This document shows positions 16,520-26,500 of a stretch of 64,000 nucleotides of DNA, piece after piece. The number at the start of each line of letters is the position of its first letter. Positions within the stretch are counted from its first letter, which is position 1. The stretch is from Mesorhizobium sp. WSM4306 (GTDB lineage: Bacteria; Pseudomonadota; Alphaproteobacteria; Rhizobiales; Rhizobiaceae), in assembly GCF_007003975.1 (NCBI RefSeq), contig NZ_VFTC01000001.1, positions 248,001 through 312,000 on the forward strand. Reading direction: 5' to 3'. The notes below the pieces were generated by a model. That model was not told the origin of the DNA. It saw only the letters and a program-made list of their open reading frames with translations, and did not search any database. The translations under genes and the position numbers were made by a program.

Positions 16520-17281
16520 TTAATCAGACAGAGCTTTGGTCAGTTGATCGCGGATTTCATGCGCGGTGAGGTCGAGCTGCAGCGGCGTCACCGACACCAG
16601 CCGGTTGCGCAGAGCATGGAGATCGGTGCCTTGCTTGCCCTCGACCGGCTCGCGGCCGAAGCGCAGCCAGTAATAAGGCAGGCCGCGCCCGTCGCGGCGC
16701 TCGTCGACCCACAGGCTGTGCACCAGCTTGCCTTGCGAGGTGACCACAGTGCCGGCGACCTCGTCAGGCAGGCAGTTGGGAAAATTGACGTTGAGCAGCA
16801 CGCCGTCGGGCAGCGGCATGGCAACGAGCTTTTTCAGCAGCGCCGGTGCCAGCGTCTCGGTGGTCTCGTAGGGAACAACGCGATCCTCGCCGACATAGGA
16901 ATAGCCCTGGCTGAGCGCGATCGAGCGGATGCCGAGCAGCGCGCCTTCCATGGCGCCGGCGACCGTGCCGGAATAGGTGACGTCGTCGGCGATGTTGGCG
17001 CCGGAATTGACGCCGGACAGGATCAGGTCAGGCGCGCCGGGGAGGATTTTCTTCACACCCATGATGACGCAGTCGGTCGGCGTGCCGCGCACGGCATAAT
17101 GCTTCTCGCCGATTTTCCTCAGGCGCAGCGGCTCCGAGATCGACAGCGAATGCGCATAGCCGGACTGGTCCTGCTCCGGCGCCACCACCCAGACATCGTC
17201 CGACAGCGTGCGGGCGATGCGTTCGAGCGACGCCAGGCCCTCGGCATGGATGCCGTCATCATTGGTCAGAAGAATGCGCAT
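16520..17281 (-). CDS. surE: 5'/3'-nucleotidase SurE
   Basis: The 253-residue survival protein SurE is a metal-dependent nucleoside monophosphatase. The diagnostic N-terminus [15 protein letters not shown] carries the DD metal ligands, followed by the [25 protein letters not shown] loop region. Its ATG overlaps the serS stop by one base (TAATG), so translation is coupled to serS. pcm follows after 26 bp. Confidence 0.95.
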   Translation of the reverse strand: MRILLTNDDGIHAEGLASLERIARTLSDDVWVVAPEQDQSGYAHSLSISEPLRLRKIGEKHYAVRGTPTDCVIMGVKKILPGAPDLILSGVNSGANIADDVTYSGTVAGAMEGALLGIRSIALSQGYSYVGEDRVVPYETTETLAPALLKKLVAMPLPDGVLLNVNFPNCLPDEVAGTVVTSQGKLVHSLWVDERRDGRGLPYYWLRFGREPVEGKQGTDLHALRNRLVSVTPLQLDLTAHEIRDQLTKALSD

Positions 17282-18585
17282 TATTTCGATTCGATCTTCG
17301 CCAGACCACCCATGTAAGGCCGCAGCACTTCAGGAATGGTTACGCTGCCATCCTCATTCTGGTAGTTTTCGATGACAGCAATAAGCGCGCGGCCGACGGC
17401 GGTGCCCGAACCGTTCAGCGTGTGCACGAAGCGGTTGCCCTTGCCGTCTCTGTCCTTGTAGCGGGCGTCCATGCGCCGGGCCTGGAAATCGCCGCAGACC
17501 GAGCAGGACGAGATCTCGCGATAGGCGTTCTGGCCGGGCAGCCAGACCTCGATGTCGTAGGTCTTGCGGGCGCCAAAGCCCATGTCGCCGGTGCACAGCA
17601 CCATGGTGCGGAACGGCAGTTCCAGCCGCTTCAGCACTTCTTCGGCGCATTGCGTCATCCGCTCGTGCTCGGCCAGCGAAGACTCCTGGTCGGTGATCGA
17701 GACCAGCTCGACCTTATAGAACTGGTGCTGGCGCAACATGCCGCGTGTGTCGCGCCCGGCCGAGCCCGCTTCCGAGCGGAAGCACGGCGTCAGCGCCGTA
17801 TAGCGCAGCGGCAGTTTTTCGTGCGCAGTGATTTCTTCGCGCACCAGATTGGTGAGCGGCACTTCCGCTGTGGGGATCAGGCCCAGCCGGCCATCGCCAT
17901 GCGGCGTGAAGAACAGATCGTCCTCGAATTTCGGCAGCTGGTTGGTGCCGAACAGGACTTCGTCCTTGACCATCAGAGGCGGAATGATTTCCTCATAGCC
18001 GTGCTCGGTCGTATGCAAATCGAGCATGAATTGGCCGATGGCGCGCTCCATGCGTGCCAGCCCGCTCTTCAAGACGGTGAAGCGCGATCCCGACAGCCTT
18101 GCCGCCCGCTCGAAATCCATCATGCCGAGCGCTTCGCCGATCTCGAAATGCTCTTTCACCCAGTTCGGCCGCGTCGGTATCTCGCCGACAATATGCCTGA
18201 CGACATTATCGTGCTCGTCCTTGCCGACCGGAACGTCATCGAGCGGCACGTTGGGCAGCACCGCCAGCGCGTCGTTCAACGCCTTGTCGAGCTCGCGCTC
18301 GCGCGCCTCGCCATTTTGGATGAAGGTCTTGATGTCGCCGACTTCGGCCTTGAGCTTTTCGGCAAGGGCTGCGTCGCCAGAACGCATGGCGTTGCCGATC
18401 TCCTTCGAGGCGGCGTTGCGGCGCTCCTGCTTGGTCTGCAATTCGGTGACATGCTCGCGACGCGCCTCGTCCCTGGCGATCAGATCATCGACCGTGGACT
18501 GCGACTCGTCAGCCGACCACGAGCGCTTGGCCAGTGCCTGGACAAGGGCCTTCGGGTTGTCGCGAATCCATTTGATATCAAGCAT
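17281..18585 (-). CDS. serS: Seryl-tRNA synthetase
   Basis: The 434-residue class II synthetase has an N-terminal antiparallel coiled coil (about residues 30-105, the tRNA-binding arm) and class II motifs 2 and 3 ([21 protein letters not shown], and [18 protein letters not shown]). The length is standard. It charges tRNA-Ser and tRNA-Sec with serine. It lies downstream of tatC (117 bp) and upstream of surE. Confidence 0.97.
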   Translation of the reverse strand: MLDIKWIRDNPKALVQALAKRSWSADESQSTVDDLIARDEARREHVTELQTKQERRNAASKEIGNAMRSGDAALAEKLKAEVGDIKTFIQNGEARERELDKALNDALAVLPNVPLDDVPVGKDEHDNVVRHIVGEIPTRPNWVKEHFEIGEALGMMDFERAARLSGSRFTVLKSGLARMERAIGQFMLDLHTTEHGYEEIIPPLMVKDEVLFGTNQLPKFEDDLFFTPHGDGRLGLIPTAEVPLTNLVREEITAHEKLPLRYTALTPCFRSEAGSAGRDTRGMLRQHQFYKVELVSITDQESSLAEHERMTQCAEEVLKRLELPFRTMVLCTGDMGFGARKTYDIEVWLPGQNAYREISSCSVCGDFQARRMDARYKDRDGKGNRFVHTLNGSGTAVGRALIAVIENYQNEDGSVTIPEVLRPYMGGLAKIESK

Positions 18586-18701
18586 GGGTAGTACGCTCCT
18601 GAGCTAGGCCAGAGGGCGTAAACCGCATCCTTGATCGATGCAAGACGAGCGTTCAGCGACCGTCGCGTTTTTCCGCAGACGCGGACACCAGAACGGTGCG
18701 G

Positions 18702-19577
18702 CTAGGAGGGAGCCTGGGTCGAGGACGCTTTCGCTGCCTTTTCGGCCACGGCTTCGGCAGCTTCCTGCTTCTCGCGCGCCAGCTTCTGCTTGACCTGATC
18801 GCGCTCGATGAACCGGGCCGCCCAGATCGACACTTCGTAAAGCAGGATAGTCGGGATGGCCAAACCGATCTGGCTCATCGGATCGGGCGGCGTCAGCACG
18901 GCCGCGACGACGAAGGCGATGACGATCGCCCATTTGCGCTTTTCGGCCAGCGCCTTCGACGACAGCATGCCGACGCGTGTCATCAGGCTGGTCACCACCG
19001 GCAACTGGAATACCAGGCCGAAGGAGAAGATCAGCGTCATGATCAGGCTGAGATATTCCGACACTTTCGGCAGCAGCGAAATCTGCACCTGTTCGTCAGT
19101 GCCGGCCTGCTGCATGGCGAGGAAGAACCACATCACCATCGGCGTGAAGAAGAAATAGACCAGCGACGCGCCCATCAGGAACAGGATCGGCGAGGCGATC
19201 AGGAAGGGCAGGAAGGCGTTGCGTTCGTTCTTGTAGAGGCCGGGCGCGATGAATTTATAGATCTGCGTGGCGATCAGCGGAAAGGCGATGACCATGCCGC
19301 CGAACATGGCGAGCTTGACCTGCGTGAAGAAGAATTCCTGCGGCGCCGTATAGATCAGCTCAACCTTGTGCGGATCGAGCCCTGCCCATTGCGTCGCCCA
19401 TTTGAACGGGATGACCAAAAGGTTGAACAGCTTTTTGGCGAAGAAGAAGCAGACGAGGAAAGCGACGAAGAAGCCGCCGATCGACCAGATCAGCCGCCGG
19501 CGCAGTTCTATCAGATGCTCCATCAGCGGAGCCGACGACTTCTCGATCTCGTCCTTTTCGCTGTCCGTAATGCTCAC
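18702..19577 (-). CDS. tatC: Sec-independent translocase subunit TatC
   Basis: The 291-residue protein has six helices and the conserved N-terminal block PLMEHLIELRRRLI, which recognises the twin-arginine signal. The C-terminus is an Ala/Glu/Lys-rich cytoplasmic tail. The start is a GTG that overlaps the tatB stop by 4 bp (GTGA), giving translational coupling. With TatA and TatB it exports folded, often cofactor-bearing proteins. The molybdenum hydroxylase subunits at 54414-58271 show no Tat signal and are unlikely clients. Confidence 0.96.
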   Translation of the reverse strand: MSITDSEKDEIEKSSAPLMEHLIELRRRLIWSIGGFFVAFLVCFFFAKKLFNLLVIPFKWATQWAGLDPHKVELIYTAPQEFFFTQVKLAMFGGMVIAFPLIATQIYKFIAPGLYKNERNAFLPFLIASPILFLMGASLVYFFFTPMVMWFFLAMQQAGTDEQVQISLLPKVSEYLSLIMTLIFSFGLVFQLPVVTSLMTRVGMLSSKALAEKRKWAIVIAFVVAAVLTPPDPMSQIGLAIPTILLYEVSIWAARFIERDQVKQKLAREKQEAAEAVAEKAAKASSTQAPS

Positions 19578-20302
19578 TTGGCGGCTCCGGCCGTCTTCTT
19601 GGGCGCAGGCTTTTTGGCCGGCGCAGGCTTCGGGTCAGCCTTTGTAGCTGCCTTTGGTGCAGCAGCCGACTTGGCGGCTGTCGCCTTGGCGGGCGCGGCT
19701 GACGGCTTGGCCGCAGCCTTGGCTGCAGGTGCCGCCTTTGCCGGTGCCGCTTTGATTGCCGCCTTTTTGACCACCGGCGCTTTGGATGCCGCTGCCTTCT
19801 TTGCAGGCGCCTTCCGTGGGGCCGCCGTTGCAGGAGCCGGCGCTACCACCGACTCGTCCGTCATGGCCGGGAAGATCGGTGCCAGCGGGACTGCGTCCGG
19901 CGCGCTAACGCCCGGCAGCACCGTCGCGCCATTCTTGAGTGGTTCAGCAGCTTGCGGCGTCTCTGCCGCCGGCGTTGACGGATCGGCAGCCGGCTTCGGC
20001 TTCATCACCGCGTCGACACCGGAGCGCACATCGGCGGCGGCCTGTTCGAACGGATTGAGCTGCTTCCTGATGTCGGCCATCGGATTGAGGCCCCTCAAGG
20101 AATCGACCGACTTCTTGACGTCGTCGAGTTCGGCTTCCTTCAGCGCCTCGTTGAACTGCTTCTGGAAGTCGGATGCCATGGCGCGCAGCTTCGCCGTCGT
20201 GCGGCCGAAGGTGCGCAGCATATTGGGCAAATCCTTGGGTCCGACGACCACGATCATGACGATCGCGATCACCAGCATTTCGGTCCAGCCGACTTCAAAC
20301 AT
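19574..20302 (-). CDS. tatB: Sec-independent translocase subunit TatB
   Basis: The 242-residue protein has the TatB membrane segment MFEVGWTEMLVIAIVMIVVVGPKDLP (shown as 1-26 of the protein; the GPKDLP elbow is diagnostic), an amphipathic helix, and a tail of more than 100 residues rich in Ala, Lys and Pro that resembles histone-H1-like low-complexity sequence. Rhizobial TatB proteins are often longer than the E. coli form, and this tail explains the extra length. It overlaps tatC by 4 bp and lies 30 bp after tatA. Confidence 0.93.
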   Translation of the reverse strand: MFEVGWTEMLVIAIVMIVVVGPKDLPNMLRTFGRTTAKLRAMASDFQKQFNEALKEAELDDVKKSVDSLRGLNPMADIRKQLNPFEQAAADVRSGVDAVMKPKPAADPSTPAAETPQAAEPLKNGATVLPGVSAPDAVPLAPIFPAMTDESVVAPAPATAAPRKAPAKKAAASKAPVVKKAAIKAAPAKAAPAAKAAAKPSAAPAKATAAKSAAAPKAATKADPKPAPAKKPAPKKTAGAAK

Positions 20303-20332
20303 GGCAATCCGTTCCGACTAGAAACCGTAAGC

Positions 20333-20554
20333 TCAGCTCTTGCTGGCCTTTTCCTTCACTGCCGAAACGGTCTCGTCGGGGCGGTGCTCGACGGTGCGCT
20401 TGTCATCGGCGGTATCGTCGTCGGCCATGCCCTTCTTGAAGCTCTTGATGCCCTTGGCCATGTCGCCCATCAGCTCGGGAATCTTGCCGCGGCCGAACAC
20501 CAGCAGCACGATCACCAGCACGATCATCCAGTGCCAAATCGAAAATGAACCCAT
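20333..20554 (-). CDS. tatA: Sec-independent translocase subunit TatA
   Basis: The 73-residue protein has one transmembrane helix ([16 protein letters not shown]), the [13 protein letters not shown] hinge and an amphipathic helix with GIKSFKKGM. TatA oligomers form the Tat pore. It is the first gene of tatABC, 180 bp downstream of scpB, so a promoter may lie in that gap. Confidence 0.95.
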   Translation of the reverse strand: MGSFSIWHWMIVLVIVLLVFGRGKIPELMGDMAKGIKSFKKGMADDDTADDKRTVEHRPDETVSAVKEKASKS

Positions 20555-20734
20555 TGTAACTCTCTCTCGAATGTTTTCCCTGGCGATGATCTATGCGTTT
20601 TCGCGTTGGGATTCAAACACAACCGCGACAAAGTTTATGAAGGCGCGGCTTATGTCACGCATTTTCGGCAAAGCTGCCCGCTACCAATCGGCGCATCTAC
20701 AGCAGCAATGCAGCTTTTTGACAGCGGCTTGCGG

Positions 20735-21532
20735 TCAATCTTCCGTGACGCGCGGCGTCAGCAGGCCGAGTTCCTCGAGGTCGATGTCGGTCAGCGCGTC
20801 CTCATCCTCGGTCAGCGCGTCTGGATCGGCCGGCGGCAGCGGGATGGCGAAATTCGACGGCATGCGGCCGGAAAGCAGCCCCGCCCCCTTCAACTCGTCC
20901 ATGCCGGGAAGATCGCGGATCTCCTCGAGCGCAAAATGATCGAGGAAAGTGTCCGTCGTGCCGTAAGTGACCGGACGGCCGGGCGTGCGGCGGCGGCCGC
21001 GCATGCGCACCCATTCCGTTTCGAGCAGCGTATCGAGCGTGCCCTTCGACGTCTCGACGCCTCTGATGTCCTCGATCTCGGCGCGCGTCACCGGCTGGTG
21101 GTAGGCGATGATCGCCAGCACTTCGAGCGCCGCGCGTGAGAGCTTCCTTTGCTGAACGGTATCCCTGCTCATCAGGAAGGCGAGATCGCCGGCGGTGCGG
21201 AACGCCCAGGCGTCGCCGACCCGGACCAGATTGACGCCGCGCCGCGCATAGATTTGCTGCAACTCGGCCATGGCGGCGGCAATGTTGATGCCGTCGGGCA
21301 GTCTGGCTGCGAGCTGTTTTTCACTGACCGGCTCGGCGCTGGCGAACACGATCGCCTCGGCCATGCGCACGGCTTCCGCCATATGCAGCCGTTCGCCGGG
21401 ATTCATGGCCGAGTTCTGGGCCGAGTTCTGGGACGAATTGTGGGTCTCAGTCGGGTCCTGGGCGACAATGCCCTCCTCCGTCTCTTCTTCGACCTTGAAC
21501 GGAATGACCGAAGCGTTGGCGCGCTCGCTCAT
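20735..21532 (-). CDS. scpB: Segregation and condensation protein B
   Basis: The 265-residue ScpB has tandem winged helices (MAEAIVFASAEPVSEKQLAARL, then ALEVLAIIAYHQPVTRAEIEDIRGV, GRPVTYGTTDTFLDHF). It binds ScpA and SMC to form bacterial condensin. An N-terminal extension contains a short Asn/Ser/Gln-rich run. Its ATG overlaps the scpA stop by 4 bp (ATGA), the usual coupling of this pair. Confidence 0.94.
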   Translation of the reverse strand: MSERANASVIPFKVEEETEEGIVAQDPTETHNSSQNSAQNSAMNPGERLHMAEAVRMAEAIVFASAEPVSEKQLAARLPDGINIAAAMAELQQIYARRGVNLVRVGDAWAFRTAGDLAFLMSRDTVQQRKLSRAALEVLAIIAYHQPVTRAEIEDIRGVETSKGTLDTLLETEWVRMRGRRRTPGRPVTYGTTDTFLDHFALEEIRDLPGMDELKGAGLLSGRMPSNFAIPLPPADPDALTEDEDALTDIDLEELGLLTPRVTED

Positions 21533-22374
21533 GATGCCACCTCAACTGCCTTGATTGCCGATGCCCGGTGGTCGCGCAGATAGATCGGCGCAAACGCCTG
21601 CTCCTGCCGCACATCGATCTGGCGCTCGCGCACCAGTTCCAGTGTCGCGGCGAAGGAACTGGCGATCGCCGTGCGCCGTTCTTCGGGGCTCGTCATATAC
21701 TCGATCAGGAAGCTGTCGAGCGTCGTCCAGTCGCGCAGCGAGCCGATCAGCCGGGCCAGGATGTCGCGCGCATCCTTGAGCGACCAGACGCCGCGCCTGG
21801 TGATCGTCACATTGGTGATTGCCTGCTTCTGGCGCTGCTGGGCATAGGCGGTGAGCAGATCGTAGAGCGAGGCCGAATAGGCGTTGCGCTTCTCAACGAT
21901 GACCATTTCCGGCATGCCGCGCGCGAACACGTCGCGGCCGAGCCGGTTGCGGTTGACCAGCCTAGCCGACGCGTCGCGCATGGCTTCCAGCCGCTTCAGC
22001 CGGAACTGCAGCACCGCCGCCAGTTCCTCGCCGCTTTCGCCTTCCTCGCCGGGCTGCTTGGGGATCAAAAGCTTCGACTTGAGGAAGGCGAGCCACGCTG
22101 CCATCACCAGGTAGTCGGCGGCAAGCTCGAGCCGCAGCGCCCTCGCCGTCTCCACGAAGGTCAGATATTGCTCAACCAGCGCCAGGATCGAAATGCGCGC
22201 CAGATCGACCTTCTGGGTGCGGGCAAGGTGCAGCAGGAGGTCGAGCGGACCTTCGAAACCGGCGACATCGACGACCAGCGACGGATCGCCGGTGACGCGT
22301 GAATCGTCGTTCTCGGCCCACAGACGGTCCATCGGTGCGGCCTTCGCAGCCTTGCTGTCCAATGTTTCCGCCAC
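21529..22374 (-). CDS. scpA: Segregation and condensation protein A
   Basis: The 281-residue kleisin ScpA has the diagnostic N-terminal FEGPLDLLLHLARTQKVDL and a C-terminal winged helix. It bridges the SMC heads and binds ScpB, compacting and segregating chromosomes. Translation probably begins at a GTG. It follows nagZ with 21 bp between and overlaps scpB. Confidence 0.94.
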   Translation of the reverse strand: MAETLDSKAAKAAPMDRLWAENDDSRVTGDPSLVVDVAGFEGPLDLLLHLARTQKVDLARISILALVEQYLTFVETARALRLELAADYLVMAAWLAFLKSKLLIPKQPGEEGESGEELAAVLQFRLKRLEAMRDASARLVNRNRLGRDVFARGMPEMVIVEKRNAYSASLYDLLTAYAQQRQKQAITNVTITRRGVWSLKDARDILARLIGSLRDWTTLDSFLIEYMTSPEERRTAIASSFAATLELVRERQIDVRQEQAFAPIYLRDHRASAIKAVEVAS

Positions 22375-22395
22375 TTAGCCTTGCTTCCTTTTGGT

Positions 22396-23415
22396 CTAGG
22401 CCACCGCGTCGAAATAGGTGGCAAACTCGGCGCGTATCTCGGTTTCGTCGGCCCGGTCACGATCCCTTATATAGGTCAGCGCCCGGTTGGCGCGTTCCAG
22501 CGACGTGCCTTCAAGTCCTGTGGTTCGCGATGCGATGCCCGCCATCTCCTCGAAAACGCCATTGCAGTGAAGGACCAGATCGCAGCCCGCCGCAAGGATC
22601 GCGGCCGCCTTTGTCGGGAAATCCCCAGAAAGTGCCTTCATCGAAGTGTCGTCGCTCATCAGAAGCCCGTCGAAGCCGATCTGACGGCGGATGATCTCGT
22701 CAATGACCTTGCCCGATGTGGTCGCCGGGTTGTTCGGATCGATGGCGCTGTAGACGACATGCGCCGTCATCGCCATCGGCAGATGGCTAAGCTCCCGGAA
22801 CGGGGCGAAATCATGCCGCTGCAGGTCGCCCAGCGAGGCATCTACAACAGGCAGTTCGAAATGCGTGTCGGCAAAGGCGCGTCCATGGCCCGGAATGTGC
22901 TTCATGACCGGCAGCACACCGCCCGACATCAGGCCTTCCGCCGCGGCGCGGCCAAGCTCGATGACTGGGCGCGGCTCCTTGCCATAGGCGCGCGCGCCGA
23001 TAACGTCGCTGGCGCCCTCGACCGGCACATCCAGCACCGGCAGGCAATCGGCCGAGATGCCATAGCGCAAGAGATCGAAGGCGTGCAGCCGCGCCATCAG
23101 CCAGGCGGCGCGGGTGCCGGCATCATGATCCTTGCGCCACAATGCGCCGAGCGCGCCGCCGGCAGGATAATTCGGCGCCAAAGGCGGCCGCAGCCGCTGC
23201 ACCCTGCCGCCTTCCTGGTCGATGAACACCAGCGCATCGGGGCGCCCGATGCAGTCGCGCATCTCGGCGACCAGGTCGCGGATCTGCTCGGTCTCGCCGA
23301 TGTTGCGCGCAAACAGGATGAAGCCCCACGGGCATTCATTGCGATAGAAACGGATTTCTTCGCGGGTGAGCGATTTCCCGGCACAGCCGAGGATCATGGA
23401 TTTTGATTCGGTCAT
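22396..23415 (-). CDS. nagZ: Beta-N-acetylhexosaminidase NagZ
   Basis: The 339-residue glycoside hydrolase family 3 enzyme removes GlcNAc from muropeptides during cell-wall recycling. The catalytic loop KHIPGHGRAFADTHFELP (His of the Asp/His pair) and LLMSDDTSMKAL (nucleophile Asp) are present. Its product can feed AmpC beta-lactamase induction in organisms with AmpR. It lies between the SPOR gene and scpA, a common alphaproteobacterial order. Confidence 0.95.
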   Translation of the reverse strand: MTESKSMILGCAGKSLTREEIRFYRNECPWGFILFARNIGETEQIRDLVAEMRDCIGRPDALVFIDQEGGRVQRLRPPLAPNYPAGGALGALWRKDHDAGTRAAWLMARLHAFDLLRYGISADCLPVLDVPVEGASDVIGARAYGKEPRPVIELGRAAAEGLMSGGVLPVMKHIPGHGRAFADTHFELPVVDASLGDLQRHDFAPFRELSHLPMAMTAHVVYSAIDPNNPATTSGKVIDEIIRRQIGFDGLLMSDDTSMKALSGDFPTKAAAILAAGCDLVLHCNGVFEEMAGIASRTTGLEGTSLERANRALTYIRDRDRADETEIRAEFATYFDAVA

Positions 23416-23494
23416 CCCGTGAGTTTAGGGCTTTGCGCCGTCAAAGGGAATCACCCCGGGCGGCAAGCGCCTAAACCCCTCGCCCATCCACATG

Positions 23495-23532
23495 AAAAAA
23501 CCGGCGCGACACCTTGGGAACGCGCCGGCTTT
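23495..23532 (-). terminator. Rho-independent terminator after the SPOR gene
   Basis: CCGGCGCG (23501-23508) and CGCGCCGG (23521-23528) form an 8-bp stem with a 12-base loop. The minus-strand transcript then carries six T residues. It lies 20 bp after the stop of the SPOR-domain gene and separates it from nagZ. Confidence 0.85.
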
Positions 23533-23549
23533 GATGATTTGATCAGCTC

Positions 23550-26500
23550 TTAGCGCGACACGAAGCAGTTGCCGCCAGCAGCCTTGTAGCTGGTGCACAG
23601 ATTGATCGCATCGTTACGCGACTGCGCCGGGACGCGGACGCGGTAGAAGGTGCCCTTGCCGGCGATCTCCGCCTTGACGATGTTGGCGGTGCGGCCGGCC
23701 AGCACATTGCCATAGCGGCGCTGCAGGTCGGCATAGTTGGCCTGGGCGCTTTCGACCGTCGGCTGCGAAGCAATCTGCATCGACCACGACCCGCCGCCTG
23801 AAGTCGAAGCCGCCGCCGGAATGGAGGCAACCTGATCGGGCTTGACCTCGCCGACCACGTCGACCGGCTGGTCGGACGGGCGCTGCGGCGCCACGGCAAC
23901 CGTATCCGGCGTATTGGCGGACTGCGTCTCAACCTTCGGCGCAGCCGCCGGCTTCACCGGCTTGATCGGCTTGGCGGTCTCGGCACTTGCCTGGTCGCTA
24001 TTTGCCTGATCGGTGGCAGGCGCCACGGTCCCGGTCTGCTCCGCATCGGCTGAGGGGGCGACGTGTTGGGGCGCCGGGTCAAGCGGCTCGGCCGCCGCAA
24101 CCTGCGGCGCGGCGGGCGCCGGATCCTCGCGTGCCACCAGCGAGCCGTCAGGCTTGACTACCATGGTCCGCACCTTACGCGGGGCAACGGCGACCGTATC
24201 GGGGTTCTTGTCGGCTTCCTGCAGAACCTGCGCGATGCGGTCCTCGGATTTGGGCGCGGGGGCTGCAGCCGCATCGGGATTGCCGGCAGCGTCGGGGTTT
24301 CCGGCGGCATCGGTGCCCGGGGCAGCGTCGGTCTCGTCGGGCGACAGATCGACAACGCGGCTCTCCGGCTCCTTTGCCTTCACATCGACCGGCTCTTCGG
24401 TTGATGTGACCAGCTTCTCCTGCACCGGCTCGGCCGGTTTGGTGCCCTTGGCGACCGCGTCATAAACCTTGTTGTCCTGGTTCGGCACGACAGCGCCGCC
24501 CGGATTTTCCGGCTTGACCTTGATCGGGGCGTTGTCGGCCTTGACGATCACCGGGGCGTCGCTGCCACCCTTGCCGCCAAAGGACAGGGCAAAGGCACCG
24601 AGGCCACCGATAACAGCTACCGCACCAACGACCGCGGCGATAAACAGGCCGCTCCGGCGCGGCTTTGCGGCTTCCTGTTCCGCCAGGCCCGGCACGGCCA
24701 TCGCTTCGTCCAGGTCCGGATCGTAGTCGAGTTCGTCGACGGCGAAATCGTCGGCCCGCGAAACCGGCTGGCTGCCGGGCAGATCGCCCATGTCGAAGCC
24801 ACCGGCTGCACCGGCGTAGGCATTCTTCGTCGCCGCAAGTACTTCGGCCGGCCGCGCGGCATAGGCGCGCTGGTCGAGCTCATGACCAGAATTGAAGCCG
24901 GAGCTGTAGGAATCGTCATCATAGCCGGCATTGCGCGCCGCAGCTTGTGGCTGCGCCACTTCCACCGCGTTCATGTCGGTGAGCAGGCCGGCGAATTCGG
25001 CGTCGATATCGTCATAGGCCGCCGGCTCGTCTTCCTGGAAGTTGAGCTCGGGAATATCGAGGTCGTCGGCGATCGCCACCACGCGCTCCGGCACATCGAC
25101 CGTCTCGACATCCGGCATCTCGTCATAAGCCTGAGGCGGCGCTTGGCGCGTCGGCGTCGGCGCCACATAGGCGGCCGCCGCGACCGGCTGGTCGCGATAG
25201 GTTGGCGCGGCTGCCGCAGGCATGGAAGGCTGTTCTGCAAAAGAAGGTTGCGGCTGCGCTGCAAAGGAAGGCTGGGCGGGGGTCGGGGTCACGCGGCTCC
25301 ACGAACGCGCCGGCTCCGGCGGCGTCGAGCGCCAATCGCCAGCGACCGGCGCGGCTGTGTCGTCATCACCGAGATCGATGCCCTTGGCCAAGGCCGCATC
25401 GAAGGCATGATCGTCGAATTCGATCTCGGGCTCATGGCCCTCGAGGTCACCGGCAAGCAGATCGTCGAACTCGGCATCGTTCTGGGTCGCGGCGGCTTGA
25501 GGAGCCTGCGCAGGCGCGTGTTCGTCCAGGTCCCAGTCGAGATTGTCGGCAGGAGCCGCCGGCGCCGCAGCGGACCGCTGCACCGCGACGACAGGCTCAT
25601 AGGCCCTTGTGGGCTCGATGACTGGCGCCGGCCGTGGTGTGGTCATCGCCCCAAGCAGCGCGTTGAGTTCATCTTCCAAAGTCCGTTCGTCAGCGGCCGG
25701 CGCAGCCGAGGTCGCCACAACGGCGGGCGCCACATAGGCATGGGCGACCGGAGCTTCCTGAACCGGCGCTGGCTGGACCGGAGCGGCGGCGACCTCGGCA
25801 GCCGGCTCGTGGTCGGCAACCGCGTCGTCGATGCTCAGGTCCAAATCGTCGAACGCTTCGTGCGCGGCCTCATCGGAGGGGCTAGCCTCCGCAGCCCAGG
25901 CCGGCATCTCATCGGCTTCCGGCGCATCGATCTCAACCGGGGCGCTGGTTTCCAGATCGCTGACATCCAGATCGCGCTCTTCCGGAGCCTCGGCTTCAAC
26001 AGGCTGAGCTTCGAAAGCCTGAGGCTCGAAATCCTGGCCAGCGAAATCCCGGGCAGCGAAATCCATGTCGACATCGGCCATTGCGTCGTCGAAATGACCG
26101 GCAAAATCCTCGTCGGCAACAGCGTGGTCGCCGGCGTCGACGACCGGCGCCTGGGTTCCGGGAGCGGCATACTGGTCCTGCGCCGGCACATTTCTGTCCA
26201 GCGTCAGCTCGTCTTCCAGCGACATCGAGACGGCATTGTCGAAATCATCGTCGAACGCGACATCGTCAACAGGCGCAGCAGCAACCTCGGCGACATCGAC
26301 GCCATGGGCGACGTCATCGGTCGCATCGTCATCGAGCAGCAATCCCTGCTCGAGCGACGCGGCAAGCTCGTCGTCCATCGGCAGATCGTCTTCGAGCGGC
26401 GACACGTTCTCCAGCGAACTGGCGACGGCAGTGTCGAAATCGTCATCGAACTCAGGTTCGTTAAATGCGGGCTGAGCAAACGAAGGTTCGACGGCAGAAG

